DNA of 64,000 bases, taken from the NCBI RefSeq assembly GCF_029894425.1, contig NZ_JARXYJ010000001.1:8514501-8578500 (forward strand), in the 5' to 3' direction. A model generated the notes under the pieces. It had not been told where the DNA came from, did no database searches, and saw nothing but the letters and a program-made list of their open reading frames with translations. Positions 41,685 to 50,479 of this stretch are shown piece after piece. The DNA comes from Streptomyces sp. SAI-127. Its GTDB lineage: Bacteria; Actinomycetota; Actinomycetes; Streptomycetales; Streptomycetaceae. Every line of letters starts with the position of its first letter. Position 1 is the first letter of the stretch. The position numbers and the translations under genes are program-made.

Positions 41685-42905
41685 ATGACACTCTCACCCG
41701 CACGTGTGCCCGCGACCGGCGCCCGCCGGCTGACGACCACGCTGTACGGCTACGCGTTCCTCGACGACCTCGTCCTGCTCTACCCGGTGTACGCGCTGCT
41801 GTTCGCCGACACCGGCCTGCCCCTCTGGCAGATCTCCTCGCTGTTCGCCCTGTGGTCGCTCACGGCCGTCGTCCTCGAGGTGCCCTCCGGCGCCTGGGCC
41901 GACACCGTCTCGCGCCGCAGGCTGCTGTGGATCGGCCCGCTGCTCACGGCCCTCGGCTTCACGCTGTGGGTGAGCGTCCCGTCGTACGGGGCCTTCGCGG
42001 TGGGCTTCATTCTGTGGGGCGCCGGAGGCGCGCTCGGGTCCGGTGCGCTGGAAGCCCTCGTGTACGACGAGCTGGAGCGGCTCGGGGCCGCCGAGCGGTA
42101 CGCGCGCGTGATGGGGCGGGCCCGGGCGGCCCGGCTGCTGGCCACGGTCGTGGCGATGGGTCTCGCCGGACCGGTCCTCGCGCTGGGCGGTTACGAGGCC
42201 GTGGGCGCCGCGAGCGTCCTGGCCTGTCTGCTGGCCGCGGTGACGGCGACCCGGCTGCCGGAACACCGGGTGCCGGCCGAGAAGGGGAGCACGCGCTGGG
42301 CGGCGACCCTGCGGGCCGGGGTTGCCGAGGCCCGTGGGGACCGGGCCGTCCAGGGCGCCCTGCTGCTCGTCCCGGCCGTCGCCGCGGTGTGGGGCGCGCT
42401 CGACGAGTACGTCTCGCTGCTGATCCGCGACCTCGGTGTGGCCGACGCGACCGTGCCCTATCTGGTCCTGCTGGTCTGGGCGCTCGTCACGGTCGGCAGC
42501 CTGTTCGCCGGACCGGCCGAACGCCTGGGCACCCGGGGCCTCGGCGCCCTGATCGCGGGCGCCGCACTCGCCCTGGCCGTGGGCGCCGGGGTCCGCACCC
42601 CCGCCGGCATCGTCCTCGTGGGCCTCGCCTTCGCGGGCTTCCAGCTGGCCGAGGTGCTCGCCGACGTCAGGCTCCAGCACCGCATCGACGACGCCCGCCG
42701 GGCCACGCTGACCTCGGTGGCGAGCCTGGGCACGGAACTGGTCACGGTCGCCGTGTTCGGTGTGTACACCCTGCTCGGGGCGTCCCTGGCACACAGCACG
42801 GTGTTCGTGATCCTCTCGGTGCCGTACCTCGTGACGGCGCTGGTGCTGGGCCGGGGCGGCGGCGCACGCAACGAATCGCCGGGGGACCGCCCACGCACGC
42901 AATGA
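41685..42905 (+). CDS. MFS transporter
   Basis: 406 aa, 12 predicted TM segments with short loops. Motif-A-like LEVPSGAWADTVSRRRLL between TM2 and TM3 is typical of MFS. ATG at 41685 has gggaagg 4 nt upstream; in-frame upstream starts add a hydrophilic tail that does not fit. It may belong with the phosphatase fusion (105 nt upstream) or with the following amidase gene. Substrate unknown. Confidence 0.85.
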   Translation: MTLSPARVPATGARRLTTTLYGYAFLDDLVLLYPVYALLFADTGLPLWQISSLFALWSLTAVVLEVPSGAWADTVSRRRLLWIGPLLTALGFTLWVSVPSYGAFAVGFILWGAGGALGSGALEALVYDELERLGAAERYARVMGRARAARLLATVVAMGLAGPVLALGGYEAVGAASVLACLLAAVTATRLPEHRVPAEKGSTRWAATLRAGVAEARGDRAVQGALLLVPAVAAVWGALDEYVSLLIRDLGVADATVPYLVLLVWALVTVGSLFAGPAERLGTRGLGALIAGAALALAVGAGVRTPAGIVLVGLAFAGFQLAEVLADVRLQHRIDDARRATLTSVASLGTELVTVAVFGVYTLLGASLAHSTVFVILSVPYLVTALVLGRGGGARNESPGDRPRTQ

Positions 42906-42928
42906 AACGCTTACCGGCGCGCAACGGC
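42867..42928 (+). promoter_or_regulatory. CGCAACGAA-type direct repeats upstream of the nitrilase gene
   Basis: cgcaacgaa (42867-42875), cgcaatgaa (42898-42906) and cgcaacggc (42920-42928) fall within the MFS 3' end and the 116-nt gap before 43022. The first pair is spaced 31 nt, nearly the 30 nt seen before the permease at 32903. Possible Lrp-regulator sites. Confidence 0.4.
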
Positions 42929-43021
42929 TCCTCCTTGTCCGCCCTGGTGAGCCGCCCGTACCGTCTAGGTGGCCCCTCTCTGCGGCCCCCATGACCACCT
43001 TCCGCCCGGTGAGGATCACGC

Positions 43022-43810
43022 ATGCGCACCGCCCTGCTCCAGAGCTCCGGCCGCCCCGGCTCCGTCGAGGGGAACCTCAAGGTCCTCGACGAGGCCGCGG
43101 GCCGGGCCGCCGCCTCGGGCGCCGCGCTGCTGGCCGCGCCGGAGATGTTCCTCACCGGATACGCGATCGGCGACGACATCGCCCGCCTCGCCGAACCGGC
43201 CGACGGCGACTCGGCGGACACGGTCGCGGAGATCGCCGAGCGGCACGGGGTCGCGATCGCGTACGGCTATCCCGAACGCGTCGCCGACGCGGTCCACAAC
43301 TCCGCCCAGCTGATCTCCGCCGACGGTGTCCGTCTCGCGAACTACCGCAAGACCCACCTCTTCGGCTGCTTCGAGCGCGACCACTTCGAGCCCGGTGAAC
43401 AGCCGGTGATCCAGGCGGAGCTGGGCGGACTCACCGTCGGCCTCATGATCTGCTACGACGTCGAGTTCCCGGAGAACGTCCGCGCCCACGCCCTCGCCGG
43501 CACCGACCTGCTCCTCGTGCCGACGGCCCAGATGCACCCGTTCGAGTTCGTCGCCGAGTCCCTCGTGCCGGTGCGGGCCTGGGAGAGCCAGATGTACGTC
43601 GCCTACGTCAACCGGGTCGGCCAGGAAGGGGAGTTCGAGTTCGTCGGGCTCTCCACGCTGGCCGGCCCCGACGGGGTGGCCCGTGCCCGCGCCGGACGCG
43701 GCGAGGAGCTGGTGTTCGCCGACGCCGACCCCGCCCTGCTGGCCGCCTCCCGAGCGGCGAACCCGTATCTGACGGACCGCCGCCCCGACCTCTACGGGTC
43801 CCTCGTCTGA
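43022..43810 (+). CDS. Carbon-nitrogen hydrolase (nitrilase superfamily), DavA-like amidase
   Basis: 262 aa single-domain nitrilase fold with the Glu-Lys-Cys triad at Glu41 (APEMF), Lys110 (YRKTHLF) and Cys144 (MICYDVEFP). Hydrolyses an amide. Directly upstream (40 nt) of a DavB-like flavin monooxygenase; in Pseudomonas the DavB product 5-aminovaleramide is hydrolysed by the nitrilase-family DavA, so this gene is the likely partner. Other amides, for example indole- or phenyl-acetamide, cannot be excluded. Confidence 0.85.
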   Translation: MRTALLQSSGRPGSVEGNLKVLDEAAGRAAASGAALLAAPEMFLTGYAIGDDIARLAEPADGDSADTVAEIAERHGVAIAYGYPERVADAVHNSAQLISADGVRLANYRKTHLFGCFERDHFEPGEQPVIQAELGGLTVGLMICYDVEFPENVRAHALAGTDLLLVPTAQMHPFEFVAESLVPVRAWESQMYVAYVNRVGQEGEFEFVGLSTLAGPDGVARARAGRGEELVFADADPALLAASRAANPYLTDRRPDLYGSLV

Positions 43811-43850
43811 CGTCCGAACCACCCTCATCGCTTCAAGGAGTCCGTACCCC

Positions 43851-45566
43851 ATGACGTCCACCGTGCCCAACGCCGTCGAGCACGCAGACGAGCAGCAGCC
43901 GCCGATCACCATGTTCGGGCCGGACTTCCCGTACGCCTACGACGACTTCCTCGCCCACCCGGCGGGCCTCGGTCAGATACCGGCGACCGAGCACGGCACC
44001 GAGGTCGCGGTGATCGGCGGCGGTCTTTCCGGCATCGTGGCCGCGTACGAGCTGATGAAGATGGGCCTCAAGCCGGTGGTGTACGAGGCCGACCGGATCG
44101 GCGGGCGGCTGCGGACCGTGGGCTTCGAGGGCCAGGGCACCCAGGGACTCACCGCCGAGATGGGCGCGATGCGCTTCCCGCCCTCCTCGACGGCGCTCCA
44201 GCACTACATCGACCTCGTCGGCCTGGAGACCCGCCCCTTCCCCAACCCCCTCGCGGAGGCGACCCCTTCGACGGTCGTCGACCTCAAGGGCGAGTCCCAC
44301 TACGCCGAGACGATTGCCGATCTCCCGCAGGTCTACCGCGATGTCGCCGAGGCCTGGAACAGGTGCCTCGAAGAGGGCGCCGACTTCACCGACATGAACC
44401 GGGCGCTGCGCGAGCGGGACGTGCCGCGCATCCGCGAGATCTGGGCACGGCTGGTCGAGAAGCTCGACAACCAGACCTTCTACGGCTTCCTCTGCGACTC
44501 GGAGGCGTTCAGGTCCTTCCGGCACCGGGAGATCTTCGGCCAGGTCGGCTTCGGCACCGGCGGCTGGGACACCGACTTCCCCAACTCCATCCTGGAGATC
44601 CTGCGCGTCGTCTACACCGAGGCCGACGACCACCACCGGGGGATCGTGGGGGGTTCGCAGCAGCTGCCGCTCAGGCTGTGGGAGCGCGAGCCGGAGAAGA
44701 TCGTGCACTGGGCGCAGGGCACCTCGCTCGCGACACTGCACCAGGGCGGCGAGCCCCGACCGGCGGTCACCCGCCTGCACCGCACGGCCGGCAACCGGAT
44801 CACCGTGACGGACGCTCGAGGAGACATCCGCACCTATGCGGCGGCGATCTTCACCGCCCAGTCCTGGATGCTGCTCTCCAAGATCGCCTGCGACGACTCG
44901 CTCTTCCCGATCGACCACTGGACGGCGATCGAGCGCACCCACTACATGGAGTCCTCCAAGCTCTTCGTCCCGGTCGACCGGCCGTTCTGGCTCGACAAGG
45001 CCGTCGACGACAGGGGAAACCCGACCGGCCGGGACGTCATGTCGATGACCCTCACCGACCGTATGACGCGCGGGACCTACCTCCTCGACGACGGCCCGGA
45101 CCGGCCCGCCGTCATCTGCCTCTCCTACACCTGGTGCGACGACAGCCTGAAGTGGCTCCCGCTGTCCGCCAACGAGCGGATGGAGGTCATGCTGAAGTCG
45201 CTCGGCGAGATCTATCCCAAGGTCGACATCAGGAAGCACGTCATCGGCAACCCGGTCACCGTCTCCTGGGAGAACGAGCCCTACTTCATGGGCGCGTTCA
45301 AGGCCAACCTGCCCGGCCACTACCGCTACCAGCGGCGCCTGTTCACGCACTTCATGCAGGACGGCCTGCCCGAGGACAAGCGGGGCATCTTCCTCGCCGG
45401 CGACGACATCTCCTGGACGGCCGGCTGGGCCGAGGGCGCGATCCAGACCGCGCTGAACGCGGTCTGGGGCGTCATGCACCACTTCGGCGGCGGGACCGAC
45501 GCGACCAACCCGGGCCCGGGGGACGTGTACGAGGAGATCGCGCCGGTCGAACTCCCCGACGACTAG
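43851..45566 (+). CDS. Flavin amine monooxygenase, DavB-like (lysine 2-monooxygenase type)
   Basis: 571 aa. FAD Rossmann motif VAVIGGGLSGIVAAYEL (51-67) and RIGGRLRT follow an N-terminal segment ITMFGPDFPYAYDDFLAHPAG, which closely resembles Pseudomonas DavB; the C-terminal FAD motif IFLAGDDISWTAGWAEGAIQ (about 513-532) is also near identical in my memory of DavB. DavB decarboxylates L-lysine oxidatively to 5-aminovaleramide; relatives act on Phe or Trp. Co-transcribed with the amidase upstream. The stop overlaps the convergent gene at 45563. Confidence 0.88.
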   Translation: MTSTVPNAVEHADEQQPPITMFGPDFPYAYDDFLAHPAGLGQIPATEHGTEVAVIGGGLSGIVAAYELMKMGLKPVVYEADRIGGRLRTVGFEGQGTQGLTAEMGAMRFPPSSTALQHYIDLVGLETRPFPNPLAEATPSTVVDLKGESHYAETIADLPQVYRDVAEAWNRCLEEGADFTDMNRALRERDVPRIREIWARLVEKLDNQTFYGFLCDSEAFRSFRHREIFGQVGFGTGGWDTDFPNSILEILRVVYTEADDHHRGIVGGSQQLPLRLWEREPEKIVHWAQGTSLATLHQGGEPRPAVTRLHRTAGNRITVTDARGDIRTYAAAIFTAQSWMLLSKIACDDSLFPIDHWTAIERTHYMESSKLFVPVDRPFWLDKAVDDRGNPTGRDVMSMTLTDRMTRGTYLLDDGPDRPAVICLSYTWCDDSLKWLPLSANERMEVMLKSLGEIYPKVDIRKHVIGNPVTVSWENEPYFMGAFKANLPGHYRYQRRLFTHFMQDGLPEDKRGIFLAGDDISWTAGWAEGAIQTALNAVWGVMHHFGGGTDATNPGPGDVYEEIAPVELPDD

Positions 45567-45841
45567 AACCCGGCGGCGCGCGCCTTCTTGTACGGCTCGG
45601 CTGCGACGTCCCTGGGTTCCTGGGCGTCCTGCGTCCAGCCCCGGAGTCGGCGCTGCCACAAGGACCAGACGGGCGGCGGCCGAGGCGGCGTGCGTGTCTG
45701 GCGGTCCTCGTACCGCACCGGGTCCGGGCACCACACAGCCCGGCAGACGTCGATGATCTCGGCCGGGACCCGGCCGCCGCCCGCCGTGTCCAACGTGGCG
45801 AGGGGCTCGGCCCATTGAGACGGGCTGGGCGGCGGGGCCAC
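45563..45841 (-). CDS. Hypothetical protein, Trp/Pro-rich
   Basis: 92 aa. Contains AEIIDVCRAVWCPDPVRYEDR and WSLWQRRLRGWTQDAQEPRD, which look protein-like rather than shadow sequence; no known domain. GTG at 45841 is the only usable start and lacks a good SD, so the true N-terminus may differ. Same strand as the DUF5995 gene, 46 nt downstream of it. Its stop codon overlaps that of the convergent monooxygenase gene. Confidence 0.5.
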   Translation of the reverse strand: MAPPPSPSQWAEPLATLDTAGGGRVPAEIIDVCRAVWCPDPVRYEDRQTRTPPRPPPVWSLWQRRLRGWTQDAQEPRDVAAEPYKKARAAGF

Positions 45842-45887
45842 CAGGACGCCGGTGCCGAGTTCGGCCCGCCCGGTCGCCGCGAGTCGT

Positions 45888-46574
45888 TCAGTCCCGCAGC
45901 GGAGTGAGCAGCATGCGGCCCGCGAATCCCACCGCCGTGTCCAGGCGCTCGGTGAACTCCTCGGCCACGTCGGGCAGTCCGCGCAGCGCCCACAGGGCCC
46001 GTGCCGCGGTCCAGGTGGCCTCGCGGGCGCGCTCCAGGCTCCAGGCGCCGAGCAGATGGGTGAGCGGGTCGGCGATCTGCAGGAGGTCGGGGCCCGGCAT
46101 CAGATCTTCGCGGATGCGCTCCTCCAGCGAGACGAGGAGATCACCCACGCGGTCGAACTCGTCCTCCACGTCGGCCGGTTCGCAGTCGAGGCTACGACAG
46201 GTGTCCACGACGGCGAGCGCGAGGTCGTGGCCGATATGCGCGTTGATGCCCGCCAGCGCGAACTGCAGTGGTCGTACGCCGGGATGGCGGCGGAACTGGA
46301 ACAGGGGCCGCCAGCAGGCCGGCGGACGGCGTTCGCGGGCGACCGCGTCCACCGCCGCGAGATAACGCTCGGCGAACCGCACGTCCAGCGTGATCGCGGC
46401 CCGGGCGTCCGCGAACCTGCCGCCGTCGACGCACCGGTCGACCGCCTCGGTGACGGCGAGGTAGACGCGGTTGAAGACCGCTACGCCGTCCCGGTCCGGA
46501 AGGTCCTCCTCCAGGGCGCGCATACGGGAGACGACCGCGTCGAGGGAAGTGGTGAACTGTTCCATTTGCGCCAT
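45888..46574 (-). CDS. DUF5995 family protein
   Basis: 228 aa, soluble, mainly helical. Recognisable segments: FNRVYLAVTEAVDRC, RPLFQFRRHPGVRPLQFALAGINAHIGHDLALAV (two neighbouring stretches), HLLGAWSLERAREATW. The conserved Asn/His pattern NAHIGHDLA could form a metal or active site, but no activity is established for the family. Starts ATG at 46574 and points away from the cellulase gene. Confidence 0.8.
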   Translation of the reverse strand: MAQMEQFTTSLDAVVSRMRALEEDLPDRDGVAVFNRVYLAVTEAVDRCVDGGRFADARAAITLDVRFAERYLAAVDAVARERRPPACWRPLFQFRRHPGVRPLQFALAGINAHIGHDLALAVVDTCRSLDCEPADVEDEFDRVGDLLVSLEERIREDLMPGPDLLQIADPLTHLLGAWSLERAREATWTAARALWALRGLPDVAEEFTERLDTAVGFAGRMLLTPLRD

Positions 46575-46638
46575 AGCGGCAGGGTCCCAGTCCTAGGCTG
46601 GCCGGGGTACCGGCGGGCCCGACGCTTCCCCAGAACGG

Positions 46639-46650
46639 GGGAACGTTCCC
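46639..46650 (+). promoter_or_regulatory. CebR/LacI-like palindrome upstream of the cellulase
   Basis: gggaacgttccc is a perfect 12-bp palindrome differing in two symmetric positions from the CebR box core GGGAGCGCTCCC that controls Streptomyces cellulase genes. It ends 22 nt before the GTG of the GH6 gene, overlapping the promoter or start region. Confidence 0.5.
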
Positions 46651-46672
46651 GCCGCGAGGGGGGGGCGACAGG

Positions 46673-47875
46673 GTGTCAGGCCTACGTGCCCAGCGGCTGG
46701 CCGCGCGCCGGGCCGCGCGCAGGCGCGCCATGGGTCGCGGCGCGATGGTCGCGGCGGCCTCCGTGGTGGTCGCCGTCGGCACCGCGACCGGGATGCTCTC
46801 CGCGCTCGACGACCGCGGGGGCTCCGACGAGGCGCGGCCGGGGCTCGTCAGCGGCTCCCCGGGCCCGGACTCGCTGCCCGTCGTACCGCCGGCGTCCGAG
46901 CCGGCCGCTCACTCCGCCTCCGCGTCCGCCTCGCCTTCGGCGAAGGTGAGCGCGTCCCCGTCCCCCAGGAAGGCGAGCCCCGGTTCCACGAAGGCCCGGA
47001 CCACCGCCGCCACCCGCCTCTACCGCCACCCCTCCTCCCAGGTGCTCGACTGGGTGCAGGACAACCCGCGCGACCGGCGTGCCGCTGTCATAGAGTCCCG
47101 CATCGCCGACCGGCCGGCCGCGGTCTGGTTCGCCGACTACGCCCCGGCGACCATCACGTCCAGGGTCCGCGCGGTCACTTCGGGCGGTGCCGCGCAGGGC
47201 CGGGTCCCGGTGCTCGTGGCGTACGCGATCCCGGACCGTGACTGCGGCGGCGCCTCCCAGGGCGGGGCGCCGGACCTCGGGGCGTACGACGCCTGGATCG
47301 ACAGGTTCGCCGCCGGACTCGGCTCAGGCGAGGTCGTCGTGGTCCTGGAGCCCGACTCGATCGCCCAGTCGGAGTGCCTCCCGGCCGCTCGAAGGGCTGA
47401 CCGCTTCGCCTCGCTGGCCCGCGCGGGCCGGGTCCTGAAGGCCGCGAACCCCGAGGCACGCGTCTACTACGACGCCGGTCACTCCGGCTGGCGTCCGGCG
47501 GCCCAGCAGGCGGCCCTGCTGAAGCAGGCGGGCGCCGCCTCGGCCGCCTCCTCCGACGGGATCTTCAGCAATGTCTCCAACTTCCACACCACGGCTGCCG
47601 AGATCGCCTACGACCGGCAGATCCTCGACGCCCTGGACGGACCGCCCGGCCTGGGCGCCGTCATCGACACCAGCCGCAACGGCAACGGTGCCCCGCCCGA
47701 CGGCGAGTGGTGCGACCCGGCCGGCCGGAAGATCGGCCGGGCACCGACCCTGAACACCGGTGAGCCGAGGATCGACGCCTACCTGTGGGTGAAGCTTCCG
47801 GGGGAATCGGACGGTTGCAAGGGGACACCGGGCACGTTCAGCCCGTCGTACGCCTATGACCTGGCCTCGCCCTAG
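46673..47875 (+). CDS. Glycoside hydrolase family 6 (cellulase-like), secreted or anchored
   Basis: 400 aa. Arg-rich N-terminus and a TM/signal segment (about 22-42), a Ser/Pro/Ala linker to about 115, then a GH6 barrel: YRHPSSQVLDWVQDNP, WFADYAPATIT, VLVAYAIPDRDCGGASQGG (with the catalytic Asp of the DRDCG motif), VVVLEPDSIAQ, VYYDAGHSGW, FSNVSNFHTT, and WVKLPGESDG. GH6 enzymes cleave beta-1,4-glucan. No cellulose-binding module, so it may act on short glucans or be a morphogenesis enzyme. GTG at 46673 with gaggggggg upstream. Confidence 0.9.
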   Translation: MSGLRAQRLAARRAARRRAMGRGAMVAAASVVVAVGTATGMLSALDDRGGSDEARPGLVSGSPGPDSLPVVPPASEPAAHSASASASPSAKVSASPSPRKASPGSTKARTTAATRLYRHPSSQVLDWVQDNPRDRRAAVIESRIADRPAAVWFADYAPATITSRVRAVTSGGAAQGRVPVLVAYAIPDRDCGGASQGGAPDLGAYDAWIDRFAAGLGSGEVVVVLEPDSIAQSECLPAARRADRFASLARAGRVLKAANPEARVYYDAGHSGWRPAAQQAALLKQAGAASAASSDGIFSNVSNFHTTAAEIAYDRQILDALDGPPGLGAVIDTSRNGNGAPPDGEWCDPAGRKIGRAPTLNTGEPRIDAYLWVKLPGESDGCKGTPGTFSPSYAYDLASP

Positions 47876-47885
47876 AGCGACGGCT

Positions 47886-49097
47886 TCAGGACCGTCGGTC
47901 GGGAACTGCCGCCGCCGTGGGGCTCAGCTTCGGGCGGTCGCGGTCTCCGGCGCGCAGCACGCCCGCGAAGGAGACGAGGCCGCCGGCCAGGACGGTCACC
48001 AGGACGAAGGAGATCGTCAGGTTGGTGGCCTGGGCCACCCCGCCCAGCAGGCTCGGCGCGATGAGCCCCGAGGTGTAGGTGATGGTCGCGACGCCCGCGA
48101 TCGCCTGGCTCGGATTGGGCCCGCTGCGCCCCGCCGCCGCGAAGCACAGCGGCACGACCACCGCGATGCCGAGACCCATCAGGGCGAAGCCGGTCATCGC
48201 CACCGCCGGATGGTCCGCGACGACGATGAGCAGCCCGCCGCCCGCGGCCAGGACACCGCCCAGGCGGACCGTGCGGACCGACCCGAAGCGGTTGACCACG
48301 GCGTCGCCCGCGATCCGGGCCACCGCCATGGTGAGCATGAAGCCGGTCGTGCAGGCGGCGGCCAGTCCCGCCGAGGTGTCCAGCCGGTCCTTGAGATAGA
48401 CCGCCGACCAGTCCAGGCTCGCCCCCTCCGCGAACACCGCGCAGAAACCGACCGTACCGATCAACAGGGCCGACTTCGGGGGCAGCGCGAACCGGGGCGG
48501 CGGCTCCTCGTCCGCACCGGCCTGCACGTCGAGGACCCACCGGCAGGCCAGCACACCGAGCACGGTGAGGCAGGCCGTCGCCAGCGCGAAGTGCACACGT
48601 GCGTCAGCGCCCAGATGCGCGGCGAGCGTGCCGCCCGCCGAGCCGAGCAGCGCGCCCGCGCTCCACATGCCGTGCAACCCGGACATGATCGACTTGCCCA
48701 GCAGGTTCTCCACCTCGACGCCCAGCGCGTTCATGACCACGTCGGCCATACCGGCGCTCGCGCCGTACACGAACATCGCCAGGCACAACGTGTAGAGGTT
48801 GGGCGCGAGCGCGGGCAGAACCAGGGACAGCGTCCACAACACGATCAGGCCGCGCAGGGCCGCCCGGCTGCCGAAGCGGTGGCTGACCCGGGCGGCCAGC
48901 GGCATCGCGCAGGACGCGCCGAACGCAGTGAAGGCCAGGGCGAAGCCCAGTTGACCCGCGCCCACCGAGGCATGGTCCTGGATCCACGGCACCCGCGTCG
49001 CGAACGAACCGGTCACCGCCCCGTGCACGGCGAACACGGCGGCCACGGCGTACCGGGCCCGCCGTACCTCTGCCGACGCGTGCACCACATCGCTCAT
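47886..49097 (-). CDS. MFS transporter (sugar or drug type)
   Basis: 403 aa, 12 TM segments. Begins ARYAVAAVFAVHGAVTGSFATRVPW, then GFALAFTAFGASCAMPLAARVSHRFG. Such proteins next to ROK regulators often handle sugars, but the family is broad. Divergent from the ROK gene at 49211; both share a 113-nt region holding the inverted repeat at 49146-49168. Confidence 0.85.
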   Translation of the reverse strand: MSDVVHASAEVRRARYAVAAVFAVHGAVTGSFATRVPWIQDHASVGAGQLGFALAFTAFGASCAMPLAARVSHRFGSRAALRGLIVLWTLSLVLPALAPNLYTLCLAMFVYGASAGMADVVMNALGVEVENLLGKSIMSGLHGMWSAGALLGSAGGTLAAHLGADARVHFALATACLTVLGVLACRWVLDVQAGADEEPPPRFALPPKSALLIGTVGFCAVFAEGASLDWSAVYLKDRLDTSAGLAAACTTGFMLTMAVARIAGDAVVNRFGSVRTVRLGGVLAAGGGLLIVVADHPAVAMTGFALMGLGIAVVVPLCFAAAGRSGPNPSQAIAGVATITYTSGLIAPSLLGGVAQATNLTISFVLVTVLAGGLVSFAGVLRAGDRDRPKLSPTAAAVPDRRS

Positions 49098-49145
49098 TGT
49101 CGGGCCCCTCCCCGGATCCTCGTCGTCCCGTGCCGCCGCCGTAAA

Positions 49146-49168
49146 CTATCAGGAACCCTGCCTGATAG
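49146..49168. promoter_or_regulatory. ROK-type operator
   Basis: Perfect inverted repeat ctatcagg-aaccctg-cctgatag, 8-bp arms and a 7-nt spacer, in the intergenic region of the divergent MFS and ROK genes. An operator for the ROK regulator is the simplest reading. Confidence 0.7.
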
Positions 49169-49210
49169 ATAGCGCACTTTCGGCACTGCGGATCTGAGAG
49201 GATTCCCGGC

Positions 49211-50383
49211 ATGCCCGCATCCCCGAGCACCGCCCGGGCCATCAACGACCGGCTCGCCCTGCGTCTGCTCCAGCAGGAGGGCCCGTTGACGGCAGGGCAG
49301 TTGAAGCAGCTCACCGGACTGTCCCGGCCGAGCGTCGCCGACCTCGTCGAGCGCCTCGCCGCCGCCGGACTGATCCACGTGGTCGGGGAGTCGGGGGAGC
49401 AACGCCGCGGCCCCAACGCCAGGCTGTACGGCATCGTCGCCGACCAGGCCCACCTCGCGGCTCTCGACGTCCGCACCGAGGGTGTCTCCGTCGTCGTCTC
49501 CGACCTGCTGGGCCGGGTGCTGGCCGAGGCGTCGGTGCCCATCGGAGGGGACACGGGGACCGGGCCCGCGGTCGAGCGGGCGGTCACGCTGGTCGAACGC
49601 GCGGCCAAGGAGGCGGGGGTGCAGGAGCTCCACACCGTCGCCATCGGCGCCCCCGGCCTCATCGACCCGGCCACCGGCGAACTCCGCGACTCCGGCGGCC
49701 TGCCCGAATGGCACCGGCGACTGGTGCTGGCGTTGCAGGAGCGGCTCCCGAAGACGCGCATCCACGTCGAGAACGAGACCAACCTCGCGGCGCTGGCGGA
49801 ACAGCGGGACGGGGCTGCCCGGGACCGGGACACCTTCGTCCTGCTGTGGCTCGGCCACGGCACGGGCGCGGCGGTCGTCCTGGACGGCACCCTGCGCCGG
49901 GGAGCATCGGGCGGCACCGGGGAGATCGGTTTCCTGCCGGTGCCGGGGACCGTGGGACTGCCGTCCGCGGTGGACTGCGAGGGGGGCTTCCACTCCCTCG
50001 CGGGGTCGGCGGCGATCGTGCGACTGGCGGAGCGGCACGGGCCGGCGGTCGGGGCGGACGGGCATGAGCCGCCGGCCGCGCGGGTGGTGCGGGAGGCGGT
50101 GACCGGGGGCTCGGCGGACTTCCTCGACGCCCTCGCGGACCGCCTGGCCATAGGAGTCGCGTCGGTCGTGGCCATTCTCGACCCGGGCTGCCTGGTCCTG
50201 GGCGGCGAGGTGGGCCAGGCCGGCGGGGCGGACCTCGCGGCACGGGTGGAGAGCCGGGTCCGCCGTATGTCGCCTCTGGCCACGGAGGTGAGAGCGAGCA
50301 GGCTGGGCGGGGAAGCGGTCCTGCGAGGAGCCCTGCTCACGGCGAGAGACAGGGCTCAGGACGAGTTGTTCGCACCCCGCTGA
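49211..50383 (+). CDS. ROK-family transcriptional regulator
   Basis: 390 aa. N-terminal winged HTH (about 10-75: GQLKQLTGLSRPSVADLVERLAAAGLI) and a C-terminal ROK/glucokinase-like domain (80-385). The zinc motif of ROK kinases (CxCGxxGCxE) is replaced by AVDCEGGFHSLAG and GEIGH by GEIGF, so it should bind a sugar ligand as a sensor and not phosphorylate it. Likely regulates the divergent MFS gene and itself. ATG at 49211. Confidence 0.9.
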   Translation: MPASPSTARAINDRLALRLLQQEGPLTAGQLKQLTGLSRPSVADLVERLAAAGLIHVVGESGEQRRGPNARLYGIVADQAHLAALDVRTEGVSVVVSDLLGRVLAEASVPIGGDTGTGPAVERAVTLVERAAKEAGVQELHTVAIGAPGLIDPATGELRDSGGLPEWHRRLVLALQERLPKTRIHVENETNLAALAEQRDGAARDRDTFVLLWLGHGTGAAVVLDGTLRRGASGGTGEIGFLPVPGTVGLPSAVDCEGGFHSLAGSAAIVRLAERHGPAVGADGHEPPAARVVREAVTGGSADFLDALADRLAIGVASVVAILDPGCLVLGGEVGQAGGADLAARVESRVRRMSPLATEVRASRLGGEAVLRGALLTARDRAQDELFAPR

Positions 50384-50389
50384 AGAAGA

Positions 50390-50427
50390 CCCGGCGGCGG
50401 GCAAGGGCCGTCGTCACCGCCGCCGGG
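50390..50427 (+). terminator. Hairpin terminator after the ROK gene
   Basis: Eleven pairs, cccggcggcgg (50390-50400) with ccgccgccggg (50417-50427), loop 16 nt, starting 6 nt after the ROK stop. Confidence 0.75.
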
Positions 50428-50463
50428 CCCGTCTCTACGGGTGTCCACGCAGGACGACCCTAA

Positions 50464-50479
50464 AAAGGACTAGACCAAT
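50464..50479. promoter_or_regulatory. Orphan DasR dre-like site
   Basis: aaaggactagaccaat matches 12 of 16 positions of the DasR dre consensus ACTGGTCTAGACCAGT. On the minus strand ttgact (from 50486) and a tagggt 18 nt on resemble a promoter. No minus-strand gene follows, and the plus strand leads into the FMN riboswitch. It could be a relic. Confidence 0.3.
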
